This document shows, one piece after another, positions 9,122 to 16,364 of a stretch of DNA of 64,000 nt (the stretch's first letter is position 1; each line of letters begins with the position of its first letter). The stretch is from UBA1672 sp050633645 (GTDB lineage Bacteria > Pseudomonadota > Alphaproteobacteria > Micavibrionales > Micavibrionaceae), in the NCBI GenBank assembly GCA_050633645.1, contig JBOEGX010000001.1, positions 62,001-126,000 of the forward strand, given 5' to 3'. The translations under genes were made by a program, and so were the position numbers. The notes beneath the pieces are model-generated. The model saw nothing but the letters and a program-made list of their open reading frames with translations, was not told the DNA's origin and searched no databases.

Positions 9122-9778
9122 ATGCGTGATTATAAAGCTATTCTTATTTGTTCTTCTGTTTTGGTTTTGGGGGCGTGCGGATATGCCGTTGAATCATCCA
9201 ATCAGGATATCTCATTTGTGACACCAGGCGCAGAAGATGCGCGGTGTTATGTGAATGTGAATAAGATTAAATATAAGGTATACCCGCCGCAAACGCTTAA
9301 TATTAAAAAATCTGATAAAGATATGCTCATTACGTGTAATGCGCCGGGAAATCGTGTGCGTGAGATGACCGTTCCTGCCACTATGACGGCTCGGGCACTT
9401 TGGGGGACACCAGTTGGTATGGCGTGGGATTATGCGTCGCAATCCCTATTTTATTACCCTTCTGTGATTGCGATTGATTTTTCACAAGAGCAATTAGTGC
9501 CGAATAAACCACCAAAGCATAATAATGCGGATATTAAGCAGCCTGAGGAATATGATCTTGAGGAGTTTTTGCCTGCGGATCCGCGCTTGAACTCTGATAA
9601 AGATAAAATCGGTTCTCCGTTGGTGCGTAAGGGGGATACATATTCCGATTACGCTGTTTCGGATATGGATGGTGGTTCATCAGATAAAGGTAATTTGCAG
9701 GACGTAATAGATGACCTTACATCTAAGTCTTCTGAAAATGCGGCAGGTGAGCCTGTTTCCTTATATCCTGGGCAATAA
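9122..9778 (+). CDS. putative lipoprotein
   Basis: Begins with a lipoprotein signal peptide: MRDYKAILICSSVLVLGAC, with lipobox LGAC and Cys 19 as the lipidation site. ATG 9122 has a GGAAAA Shine-Dalgarno; the frame is open upstream to 9092, but that would bury the signal. The mature part is periplasmic and hydrophilic with an acidic, low-complexity C-terminus. Its first half (ARCYVNVNKIKYKVYPPQTL) looks like a small beta domain. I do not recognise the family. It ends two bases before the Mur-ligase gene, so the two are probably co-expressed, which hints at an envelope role. Confidence 0.65.
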   Translation: MRDYKAILICSSVLVLGACGYAVESSNQDISFVTPGAEDARCYVNVNKIKYKVYPPQTLNIKKSDKDMLITCNAPGNRVREMTVPATMTARALWGTPVGMAWDYASQSLFYYPSVIAIDFSQEQLVPNKPPKHNNADIKQPEEYDLEEFLPADPRLNSDKDKIGSPLVRKGDTYSDYAVSDMDGGSSDKGNLQDVIDDLTSKSSENAAGEPVSLYPGQ

Positions 9779-9780
9779 TT

Positions 9781-11184
9781 ATGTACGTTGATAAGACGTG
9801 TTATTTCTTCTGTGGCATTGGCGGCAGTGGCATGATGCCTTTGGCGGTATTGCTTAAAAAGCGTGGCGCCGATGTTGTTGGTTCTGATCGTTCCTATGAT
9901 CAGGGGAAGACGCCAGAAAAATTCAAAGCTTTGCAAGATTTGGGTATTACATTATATCCGCAAGATGGTTCGGGTGTGTCGGAGAATGTTTCGCGCCTTG
10001 TTGTATCCACTGCCGTAGAGTCGTCTATACCTGATGTGAAAGCCGCGATGGATCTGGGGATTCCTATTATAAAGCGCGGGGCGTTCTTGGCGGAGCTGTT
10101 TAATGCGTCTAAGAACCGCATCGCGATTGCGGGGACGAGTGGGAAGTCTACTGTTACAGGGATGGTGGGGACAATATTAACCGCGCTGGGTTCTGATCCG
10201 ACGATTGTGAATGGCGGTGAAATACGTAACTTGCGAGAGAATGCGGATGATCGGTTTTCAAATATCCGTCAAGGGCGCGATGATTTGTTCGTTGCGGAGA
10301 TGGATGAGAGCGATGGATCAATCGCATATTATATGCCAAGCATTGCGGTGCTTAATAATATAGCACTTGATCATATGAGCATGGAAGAGCTGGAACAATA
10401 TTTTGGTGATTATCTGGGTAAGGCGGAGCGGGCGGTTGTTGTGAATTTTGATCAACCGCGTGTGAAGGTATTATGTGATGATCGTGCAACTGTTGATGTT
10501 GTTTCGTATTCCTTGAATGACATGGGTGCACGTTTATATGCATATGATTTGAAGCCTAAGGCGGATGGAATATCGTTTGAGCTGCGTTATGGTGGCGCGG
10601 AATATCCCGTTCACCTTAATGTTTTGGGGCGGCATAATGTTGAGAATGCTTTGGCGGCGCTGGGGGCTTGTTTGGCCTATGGTGTTGATTTGGCGGATGC
10701 TATTGAGGCTCTGTCAGGATTTAAGGGGATTCACCGCCGTATGGAGTTGGTTGGTACAAAAGGTGGTATTATTGTTTATGATGATTTTGGGCATAACCCT
10801 GATAAAATCTCGGCGAGCTTGGAAAGCTTAAAGGCCTTTGACGGGCGGCTGATTGTGATGTTTCAGCCGCATGGTTTTGGCCCGCTTCGTTTGATGCGCC
10901 GTGAATTGGTGGCGGCATTTGCGGATCATATGGGGGCGGATGACATTTTGATTATGCCAGAGGTTTATTATGCAGGTGGTACGGTTGATCGCTCCGTCAC
11001 TGCGGCTCATTTGATTGATGATTTAAGGGGGCAGGGTGTGGACGCGCATTGGTTTGAAACGCGTGATGAAATCCCCGCCTTTATTACGGGGCAGGCACGC
11101 GCGGGTGATCGCATCGTTATTATGGGGGCGCGTGATGACACGCTCCATATTTTTGCGCATGAAATATTGAATTATTTCGCGTAA
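9781..11184 (+). CDS. Mur ligase family protein (MurC/Mpl-like)
   Basis: ATP-dependent amide ligase of the peptidoglycan precursor family. The N-terminal UDP-binding Rossmann part is FFCGIGGSGMMPLAVLLKKR, the ATP P-loop AGTSGKSTVTGM is near residues 117-128, and NNIALDHMSMEELEQYF and GRHNVENALAALGACL follow from the central and C-terminal domains. 467 aa fits both MurC and Mpl. With no mur cluster around it, a recycling ligase (Mpl-like, attaching the tripeptide to UDP-MurNAc) is as likely as MurC. It overlaps the convergent aminopeptidase gene by 13 bp. Confidence 0.8.
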   Translation: MYVDKTCYFFCGIGGSGMMPLAVLLKKRGADVVGSDRSYDQGKTPEKFKALQDLGITLYPQDGSGVSENVSRLVVSTAVESSIPDVKAAMDLGIPIIKRGAFLAELFNASKNRIAIAGTSGKSTVTGMVGTILTALGSDPTIVNGGEIRNLRENADDRFSNIRQGRDDLFVAEMDESDGSIAYYMPSIAVLNNIALDHMSMEELEQYFGDYLGKAERAVVVNFDQPRVKVLCDDRATVDVVSYSLNDMGARLYAYDLKPKADGISFELRYGGAEYPVHLNVLGRHNVENALAALGACLAYGVDLADAIEALSGFKGIHRRMELVGTKGGIIVYDDFGHNPDKISASLESLKAFDGRLIVMFQPHGFGPLRLMRRELVAAFADHMGADDILIMPEVYYAGGTVDRSVTAAHLIDDLRGQGVDAHWFETRDEIPAFITGQARAGDRIVIMGARDDTLHIFAHEILNYFA

Positions 11185-12605
11185 CGATCTTCCAAATAAG
11201 CATATATCGCGCGCAGTCCACAATCGGCACCGCCTTTTGGGCGGCCTGTTGTGCCGTTATCCTCCCAAGCGTAGGAATCCATGTGAATCCAGTCAATGGT
11301 TTCTTCGACAAATTCGTTGAGGAAGAGGGCGGCCGTGGTTGCGCCTGCTTTTCCGCCTGTACTGCTGAGGTCGGCGCAAAGGCTGTCTATATCTTTGCGG
11401 TATGGTTTCCAAAGGGGCAGATTCCAAACGGCGTCGTCTACGCTCTCATCTTGAGATAGTTTTTGGATGGCTTGGGCGATTTCCTCATTATTGCTGAACA
11501 GGGCAGGAAGGTCGGGGCCAAGCGCGACGCGGGCCGCGCCAGTTAGAGTTGCAAAATCAATGATCAGCTCGGGCGCTTCCTCACAGGCATAGGTCAAGGC
11601 ATCGGCCAGAACAAGGCGGCCTTCGGCATCTGTATTGCCAACCTCAACGGTTAGGCCTTTACGGCTTTGCAGGATGTCTGATGGGCGGTAGGCTTCTCCT
11701 GAAATGGAGTTTTCAACGGCGGGAATAAGGACGCGTAAAGAGATGGGGAGTTCCAATCGCATGATCATATGTGCGAGAGCGAGAACATGCGCCGCGCCGC
11801 CCATATCTTTTTTCATATTGATCATAAATTTTGATGATTTAACATCATAGCCGCCAGTGTCAAAACACACGCCCTTACCCACGAGGGTAACTTTTGGGTG
11901 TTTTTTATTGCCCCATGAAAAATCAAGGAGGCGGGGGCGCCGTGCACTGCCCTTACCGACGTCATAGATCATCGGAAAATTCTTTTTAATTAGGTCGCCG
12001 TCTTTTATGGTTTTGGTTTTAACGCCATGTTGTGATGCGATAAATTCGGTTGCTGTTTGAAGCTCATCAGGTCCCATGTCATTGGGGGGGAGATTGACCA
12101 AATCGCGAATAAGGCACACAGATTCTACAAAAGTCGTAATGCGGCGTTCATCGCTTTTTTCGTTTAAGACAAGTGATATTGTTTTATCGTTATCGTCTTG
12201 TTTTTTATATGGGGTGAATGCATAGGCCGCCCATCCCCAACCAATTTGGAGGCGCTCTAATGCATTTGGATTATTGAAAGCCGCTATTTCAAAGCTTGTG
12301 TTTTCCAACAGGTTTTTTGACAGGGCGGTTTTAAGCTCATCATGGATTTTGCTTCCGTCTAAATATGTTGGCGCGTCTTCTGTGCCAGCGGTGATGGTGT
12401 TGATGTTTCCATCAATGTCATATGTGATCAGGATTTGCCCTGATTTTCCATTGAACCCTTGTGCGGCGGCGGTGTTTTGGATTTTGCTGTTTTGCGCAGC
12501 GCACCAAGTGTCAAAGTTTTTGGTGTTAATCGCGTGTATCATGATGTGGTTTTTGTGTGGTTTTGCAATGAACGGAGTGTTGAGGGCGAATTTTTGCGAT
12601 GACAT
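11172..12605 (-). CDS. M17 leucyl aminopeptidase family protein
   Basis: Two-metal cytosolic aminopeptidase. The metal and catalytic motifs of M17 are present: VGKGVCFDTGG (Lys and Asp ligands), KKDMGGAAHVLAL (Asp ligand) and NTDAEGRLVLADAL (Asp and Glu ligands plus the bicarbonate-binding Arg). The N-terminal domain is divergent, as usual. 477 aa is normal. ATG 12605 has only a weak AAAAG upstream; ATG 12542 (MIHAINTKNF) is an alternative. It faces the Mur ligase gene, and a role in peptide turnover is inferred from the family. Confidence 0.93.
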   Translation of the reverse strand: MSSQKFALNTPFIAKPHKNHIMIHAINTKNFDTWCAAQNSKIQNTAAAQGFNGKSGQILITYDIDGNINTITAGTEDAPTYLDGSKIHDELKTALSKNLLENTSFEIAAFNNPNALERLQIGWGWAAYAFTPYKKQDDNDKTISLVLNEKSDERRITTFVESVCLIRDLVNLPPNDMGPDELQTATEFIASQHGVKTKTIKDGDLIKKNFPMIYDVGKGSARRPRLLDFSWGNKKHPKVTLVGKGVCFDTGGYDVKSSKFMINMKKDMGGAAHVLALAHMIMRLELPISLRVLIPAVENSISGEAYRPSDILQSRKGLTVEVGNTDAEGRLVLADALTYACEEAPELIIDFATLTGAARVALGPDLPALFSNNEEIAQAIQKLSQDESVDDAVWNLPLWKPYRKDIDSLCADLSSTGGKAGATTAALFLNEFVEETIDWIHMDSYAWEDNGTTGRPKGGADCGLRAIYAYLEDRYAK

Positions 12606-12726
12606 ATTTTTATCTTTTGTGAGAAATTTACGAAAATAACGTTAGTAAAATATAGGATTCTCTTTAATAAAGATATTGCTTTTGTTATTTATATGGGCGA
12701 TAAAATGCCCTGATTGACTATTCTGA

Positions 12727-12803
12727 GGGCCAGTAGCTCAGTTGGTTAGAGCAGTCCGCTCATAACGGATTGGTCGCTGGTTCAAGTCCGGCCTGGCCCA
12801 CCA
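12727..12803 (+). tRNA. tRNA-Ile2 (CAT anticodon, lysidine type)
   Basis: Full cloverleaf with encoded CCA. Acceptor GGGCCAG (12727-12733) pairs with CTGGCCC (12793-12799), and the discriminator is A. The anticodon stem GTCCG/CGGAT encloses loop CTCATAA with anticodon CAT at 12761-12763. CAT can be Met or Ile2. The stretch TTGGTCGCTGGTTCAAGTCC is very close to E. coli tRNA-Ile2 and unlike elongator Met, so AUA-reading Ile2 is the better call. It would need TilS to convert C34 to lysidine. Confidence 0.88.
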
Positions 12804-12857
12804 TTTTCATTTCTTCCGAAATTTATTTTATCATGACTGTAACTGCTGTTTGGGCGA

Positions 12858-13445
12858 TTAGGCTAAAATCACCTTTCTGAATGTAACAGAAATGCGTCTT
12901 TGACGCTCCAGCTTTATCCCATCAACAATATCCGATTTTCTGGCAGGAATAGCATGTTTCCATTTATAACGTGCTTCACCCGACAAAACGATCAAGCTTC
13001 GTTTTTCTAAAAAAACATCATGTTTTTGCTCTCCCGAAGAAAGCCCCATAATCACGTCAGAGCCAAGGCTCAAAGAAGCAATAACATCATCAAAACATGG
13101 GACACAATCAATATGCGCCGATATGCCCTGACTAGGCAGGTACTCATTGATTATCGCCTGATTCGGTTTTTGCTTGAATATTCCCTCCATGAACAATCGT
13201 TCTTGTAAATCGCCTAGCCATGGCGGCAGTTCACCCAAGTAGCTATCAGGAAGAATATTACGAGCTTTGTAATCATATTTGTAGCCATAGTGCTGAACGC
13301 GGCGTTTAAGCTCGGTGAGCCATGACTGCACATCAATGGCCGTTAATAGCGCATCATGCTCACTTTCAGAAATGAAATTGGGAATATAAAGTAAACCATC
13401 TATATCAGGCACTTCTGTTTTTTCAATTTCAAAGAGTAAATTCAT
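12858..13445 (-). CDS. AlkB-like 2-oxoglutarate/Fe(II) dioxygenase
   Basis: Oxidative demethylase family acting on N-alkylated bases in DNA or RNA. The iron triad is visible as HID in QGISAHIDCVPCFDDV and the later His in YKWKHAIPARKSDI. RQRRISVTFRKV supplies the arginines that bind 2-oxoglutarate and the substrate. 195 aa is the usual length of a short AlkB homologue. Its ATG overlaps the stop of the upstream methyltransferase by one base (TAATG), so the two are translationally coupled. Substrate is unknown; DNA repair and RNA demethylation are both possible. Confidence 0.88.
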   Translation of the reverse strand: MNLLFEIEKTEVPDIDGLLYIPNFISESEHDALLTAIDVQSWLTELKRRVQHYGYKYDYKARNILPDSYLGELPPWLGDLQERLFMEGIFKQKPNQAIINEYLPSQGISAHIDCVPCFDDVIASLSLGSDVIMGLSSGEQKHDVFLEKRSLIVLSGEARYKWKHAIPARKSDIVDGIKLERQRRISVTFRKVILA

Positions 13446-14071
13446 TATTCGTCCTTAATAAATACTCTGGTTACAAAACGCTTATGATCCTTGATTGCAC
13501 TTTCATCATCAAGTGTATTGATATGAGAATACCCGCGAAAAACCCTTGGGTCAAAAGGATAGGTTTCTGTAATTTTACATCCTGCAAAATTTGCTGCATC
13601 TTCAAAGCGAAAAACTCCATCATAATAAGGCGCATCAACTGCAGTAATCAAAATTTTACCGCCAGCAGATAAATGGTCTTTAGCATTTTCAAGAAATTTT
13701 CTAATCATGATGTGGTTAGGGTTCTGCCCGTATTTAGAATCACGACTGCCTACATTTGGAAATTGGAAAATAATGGTATTATATTCTCGTTTTCCAAGTC
13801 GATCATTTAAACGTGCTGCATCAACACCGTGAAAGACCGTTGCACCATGACAATGTAAAATCGTGGCATTGTCTTTTGTTTCATCTGATATCTCTTTTTG
13901 TTTTTCAAATGTAGTTGCCGTTATAGATGTAATTCCACACGGCAAAAACAAGAGACTTTTTGCAAAGCTTAAATTTCCTTCTCCAACAAACAGAGTTTCT
14001 TTCAAGTCTCGCCAAGGCTCTAATCTAGACGATGAAAAAGCGTTTACAGTATTCAGAATGGTATCAAACAT
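13445..14071 (-). CDS. BMT5-like (DUF2431) class I methyltransferase
   Basis: Contains LFVGEGNLSFAKSL, the SAM-binding opening typical of the BMT5/DUF2431 family. NTIIFQFPNVGSRDSKYGQN and FLENAKDHLSAGGKILI follow, matching the family pattern of hydrophobic-F-x-FPH/N-VG. The yeast member makes N3-methyluridine in 25S rRNA. ATG 14071 (MFDTILNT) has a strong AAGGA eight bases upstream; an upstream GTG at 14095 would contain that site and is rejected. Bacterial members are uncharacterised to my knowledge, so the target is inference. An intrinsic hairpin lies only 24 bp upstream. Confidence 0.75.
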   Translation of the reverse strand: MFDTILNTVNAFSSSRLEPWRDLKETLFVGEGNLSFAKSLLFLPCGITSITATTFEKQKEISDETKDNATILHCHGATVFHGVDAARLNDRLGKREYNTIIFQFPNVGSRDSKYGQNPNHIMIRKFLENAKDHLSAGGKILITAVDAPYYDGVFRFEDAANFAGCKITETYPFDPRVFRGYSHINTLDDESAIKDHKRFVTRVFIKDE

Positions 14072-14095
14072 AATAATTTCCTTAAATTTAGACAC

Positions 14096-14128
14096 AAAAA
14101 AAACGCCGCAGACAGAGCTGTGGCGTTT
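14096..14128 (-). terminator. intrinsic terminator or attenuator in front of the BMT5-like/alkB pair
   Basis: On the minus strand a stem of 11 pairs (AAACGCC with GGCGTTT, one G-U, CAG with CTG) closes a 6-nt loop. It is followed by eight T. The T-run ends only 24 bases before the ATG at 14071, leaving no room for a separate promoter, so transcription entering the pair probably has to pass this hairpin. Confidence 0.7.
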
Positions 14129-14143
14129 GTATTGATTATATTC

Positions 14144-14245
14144 CTATATTTTAGCGGATTGTGTCAAACATCTTTTAAATTCCTGTTCCCAAAGAGCCAA
14201 AACCTCAAATAAACGGTTCGAGGTGTCACCTGAAAACTCCACCAC
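14144..14245 (-). CDS. possible 33-aa leader ORF or gene remnant
   Basis: GTG 14243-14245 opens a 33-codon frame ending at TAG 14144-14146, just before the hairpin. It includes TSNRLFEVLALWEQEF, which is protein-like in composition. The frame stays open upstream to a TGA near 14310 without an ATG, so it may instead be the 3' end of a lost gene. It could serve as a leader peptide for attenuation. A 27-aa ORF at 38628-38711 shares an S-N-x-L-F-x-V-L-x-x-W pattern. The rest of the 14130-14435 gap holds the rpsD promoter and leader. Confidence 0.3.
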   Translation of the reverse strand: MVEFSGDTSNRLFEVLALWEQEFKRCLTQSAKI

Positions 14246-14299
14246 CGCTCTTGTATGCTGATAAAATGAAAAGTTAAAAGTTTTATACGTATTAAATGT

Positions 14300-14327
14300 T
14301 TGACATTTCTTTCTAAATCATTATAAA
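14300..14327 (+). promoter_or_regulatory. probable rpsD promoter
   Basis: TTGACA (14300-14305) and TATAAA (14322-14327) with a 16-bp spacer form one of the best sigma-70 matches in the window. Transcription would start near 14334, giving an untranslated leader of about 100 nt before rpsD. Confidence 0.6.
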
Positions 14328-14348
14328 TCGGCGTATTCCCGCGAAAGA

Positions 14349-14384
14349 GAAAGGTTATCCTTTCCGTTGAAAGCTTGCTTTCAA
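14349..14384 (+). promoter_or_regulatory. two tandem hairpins in the rpsD leader
   Basis: GAAAGG (14349-14354) pairs with CCTTTC (14359-14364) around TTAT. Immediately after, TTGAAAGC (14367-14374) is the exact inverse of GCTTTCAA (14377-14384). Tandem structured leaders are typical of autogenously controlled ribosomal-protein mRNAs, and S4 is a known translational repressor in other bacteria. Such control here is inferred. Confidence 0.4.
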
Positions 14385-14435
14385 ACCTATTGTGGTCTGG
14401 CGGGACAAAAACAATTTTAGAAAAAGGAAATCTCC

Positions 14436-15053
14436 ATGAGTGGAAAAAGAGTTAAGTCAAAGCATAAATTAGATCGCCGTATGGGCGCAAATATCTGGGG
14501 TCGTGCGAAGTCGCCCGTTAATAAGCGCCAAAGTGGCCCAGGGATGCATGGTGCGCGTCGTGGTAAGCCAACAGATTATGGTTTGCAGTTATTCGCGAAG
14601 CAAAAGCTTAAAGGTTATTATGGTTCGATTGGTGAGAAGCAATTCCGCCGCTATTTCAAAGAAGCAAACCGTCTTAAAGGTGATACGGGTAAAAACCTTA
14701 TTGGCCTTCTTGAGAGCCGTTTGGATGCTGTTGTTTATCGTGCGTTGTTCGTGCCAACAGTGTTTGCGGCGCGTCAGTTTGTAAACCACAAACATGTTAC
14801 CGTTAATGGTAAGCTTGTGAATATCCCTTCATACCAAGTTAAAGAAGGTGATGTGATTGAGGTTCGTGAAGCGTCACGTCAAATTCCGATGGTTATTGAG
14901 GCTGCACAAACGGCGGAGCGTGAAGTTCCTGAGTATATTGATGCAGATCATAAAGCAATGAAGGCGACTTTCCTTCGTGTACCTGATATGGATGAAGTTC
15001 CATATCCTGTGCAGATGGAACCTAATCTTGTTGTGGAATTCTATTCACGTTAA
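14436..15053 (+). CDS. rpsD: 30S ribosomal protein S4
   Basis: Primary 16S rRNA-binding protein of the small subunit body. The N-terminal part (ANIWGRAKSPVNKRQSGPGM, GKPTDYGLQLFAKQKLKGYY) is the form found in Alphaproteobacteria. The S4 RNA-binding domain follows (LESRLDAVVYRALFVPTVFA, ARQFVNHKHVTVNGKLVNIP). 205 aa is normal. The gene is monocistronic here, with its own promoter and a terminator downstream. AAAGGAA precedes ATG 14436. Confidence 0.98.
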   Translation: MSGKRVKSKHKLDRRMGANIWGRAKSPVNKRQSGPGMHGARRGKPTDYGLQLFAKQKLKGYYGSIGEKQFRRYFKEANRLKGDTGKNLIGLLESRLDAVVYRALFVPTVFAARQFVNHKHVTVNGKLVNIPSYQVKEGDVIEVREASRQIPMVIEAAQTAEREVPEYIDADHKAMKATFLRVPDMDEVPYPVQMEPNLVVEFYSR

Positions 15054-15073
15054 TTTTAGTTATTTTATTTTGG

Positions 15074-15140
15074 TTTCGTACGTCGTTACTCGTCGCTTAT
15101 GTCATAATTACACTTCGCGCCTTGTGCCTCGTTCGTAACC
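15074..15140. repeat. copy B of a possible dispersed intergenic repeat
   Basis: Non-coding element between rpsD and its terminator. Its ends form an imperfect inverted repeat: GGTTTCGTACG (15072-15082) against CGTTCGTAACC (15130-15140), 9 of 11 paired. Internally it resembles 6253-6320, sharing TTACACT and a CGC-TTGTGCCT block. Such elements are often genome-wide repeats, but only these two were found here. Confidence 0.4.
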
Positions 15141-15171
15141 ATCTAAAATTTCTAAAAAGCTATGTCTTCTT

Positions 15172-15194
15172 AAGTCGCCAGCTTGGCGGCTTTT
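15172..15194 (+). terminator. intrinsic terminator of rpsD
   Basis: AAGTCGCCA (15172-15180), a GCT loop and TGGCGGCTT (15184-15192) form a nine-pair stem with one G-U pair, followed by TTTT. It lies just beyond the convergent trmJ stop. Confidence 0.75.
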
Positions 15195-15195
15195 G

Positions 15196-15909
15196 TTATT
15201 TGGGGGATTTATTTCCGCGTAAGGCAGATAGGATGCCATGGAGGGTTTTGACTTCTTGATGTGTCAAATCATTACGCACAAAAATATTTTCAATATTTCT
15301 AATCATTGTTTGTTTCAAATCTTTTGATCGAAAGAAATTGTTTTCATCAAGGTCGAATTTAAGGCGTGAGAGAAACCCTTGGATGTCTTTTTGTGTGGCG
15401 GGGTTTTGTTTTTGTGCTTCTGATTGTTTTATTGCTTTTGCGTGCTTGCTCCATTCATAGGCCATAAGCAAAACGGATTGCCCAAGGTTAAGAGATGAAA
15501 AATTGGGGTTGGTAGGGATGTTAATGATGGCCTGTGCCATTATGATTTCATCATTAAGAAGGCCAGAGCGCTCGGCTCCGAATAATATTCCAATTTTCTG
15601 GTTTGCTTTTTTATATGATTCTATTGCCGCGCCTTCGGGGGTGAAGGTGGGCTTTACCATGTCGCGCTGTCTTGCGGTGGTGGCAAAGGTGAAGTGAAGG
15701 TTGGCGATGGCGGATTCTAAATCTTCAAAAATCTGCGGAGGGGGCATGGTATCAAATGCACCAGATGACATTTTTATGGCCTTTTCATTCGGCCAGCCAT
15801 CACGCGGATTTACGATGCGTAAATCATTCAGTCCAAAGTTCTGCATGGCTCTAGCGGTGGCGCCGATATTTTCACCCATTTGAGGATTGCATAAAATAAT
15901 TGCAGGCAT
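15196..15909 (-). CDS. trmJ: SpoU-family RNA 2'-O-methyltransferase, TrmJ-like
   Basis: Knotted SAM-dependent methyltransferase. TrmJ methylates the 2'-OH of nucleotide 32 in tRNA. The N-terminus MPAIILCNPQMGENIGATAR carries the SpoU motif 1 pattern (N-x-G-A-x-A-R). GILFGAERSGLLNDEI is motif 2 and FSSLNLGQSVLLMAYEW is motif 3. ATG 15909 has AAGGA about 13 bases upstream; the longer frame to 15969 adds a lysine-rich extension and is less likely. The distinctive C-terminal part (LTHQEVKTLHGILSAL) is typical of TrmJ. Confidence 0.9.
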   Translation of the reverse strand: MPAIILCNPQMGENIGATARAMQNFGLNDLRIVNPRDGWPNEKAIKMSSGAFDTMPPPQIFEDLESAIANLHFTFATTARQRDMVKPTFTPEGAAIESYKKANQKIGILFGAERSGLLNDEIIMAQAIINIPTNPNFSSLNLGQSVLLMAYEWSKHAKAIKQSEAQKQNPATQKDIQGFLSRLKFDLDENNFFRSKDLKQTMIRNIENIFVRNDLTHQEVKTLHGILSALRGNKSPK

Positions 15910-16053
15910 TGTATTATTATTTTCCTTATATCTGATAATGAGAAATTTTATTTTAAAAAATTTCTTCACTTGAATCGGTGAACCATGTATAACTGATGAA
16001 TATAAAAATAAAAAATACTAAAAATTAATTTTAGATTATAAGGGGAATTAAAT

Positions 16054-16290
16054 ATGTTAATGAATTCGGGGCTGCGTGATATTGCCGATCAGGGTAATAA
16101 AGTTTTTAATATAGTTGAAGAGTTTTCTGAATTAACGCCGCGCCGTAAGGTTCTTTTATGTGATCACTTGTTCACAGAGGGGCGTCAGGCATTTTATAAT
16201 ACGATTGAGATTTTGTGGCCGCAGGCATCGAGCGATGATTCTAAACGTCTAGAAAAGTTTTTATACTCTTTGAAAAATCGTTCTCACTAG
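16054..16290 (+). CDS. hypothetical protein, 78 aa
   Basis: Small soluble helical protein with a strong AGGGGA Shine-Dalgarno before ATG 16054. No membrane segment or known motif; LTPRRKVLLCDHLFTEGRQA is its most distinctive stretch. It is monocistronic, with trmJ divergent to the left and gltX convergent to the right. Function unknown; a clear ribosome-binding site and terminator support that it is expressed. Confidence 0.6.
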   Translation: MLMNSGLRDIADQGNKVFNIVEEFSELTPRRKVLLCDHLFTEGRQAFYNTIEILWPQASSDDSKRLEKFLYSLKNRSH

Positions 16291-16332
16291 AGTTCCTTCA
16301 AAAAATAATTGAGTAAGCGAATGAAAAACGGT

Positions 16333-16364
16333 AAAGCGGCTTGGTAGAGATATCAGGCCGCTTT
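16333..16364. terminator. bidirectional terminator between the 78-aa gene and gltX
   Basis: AAAGCGGC (16333-16340) and GCCGCTTT (16357-16364) form a perfect 8-bp stem with a 16-nt loop. T-rich bases follow on both strands (CTTA on plus, ACCGTTTTTC on minus). The gltX stop codon lies inside the loop. Confidence 0.6.

Noticed and set aside
12727..12803. Reading the CAT-anticodon tRNA as elongator or initiator tRNA-Met
   Set aside because: Arm sequences match the Ile2 type much better.
15910..15969. Longer TrmJ start at 15969
   Set aside because: Adds a Lys-rich tail before the conserved N-terminus and skips the AAGGA in front of ATG 15909.
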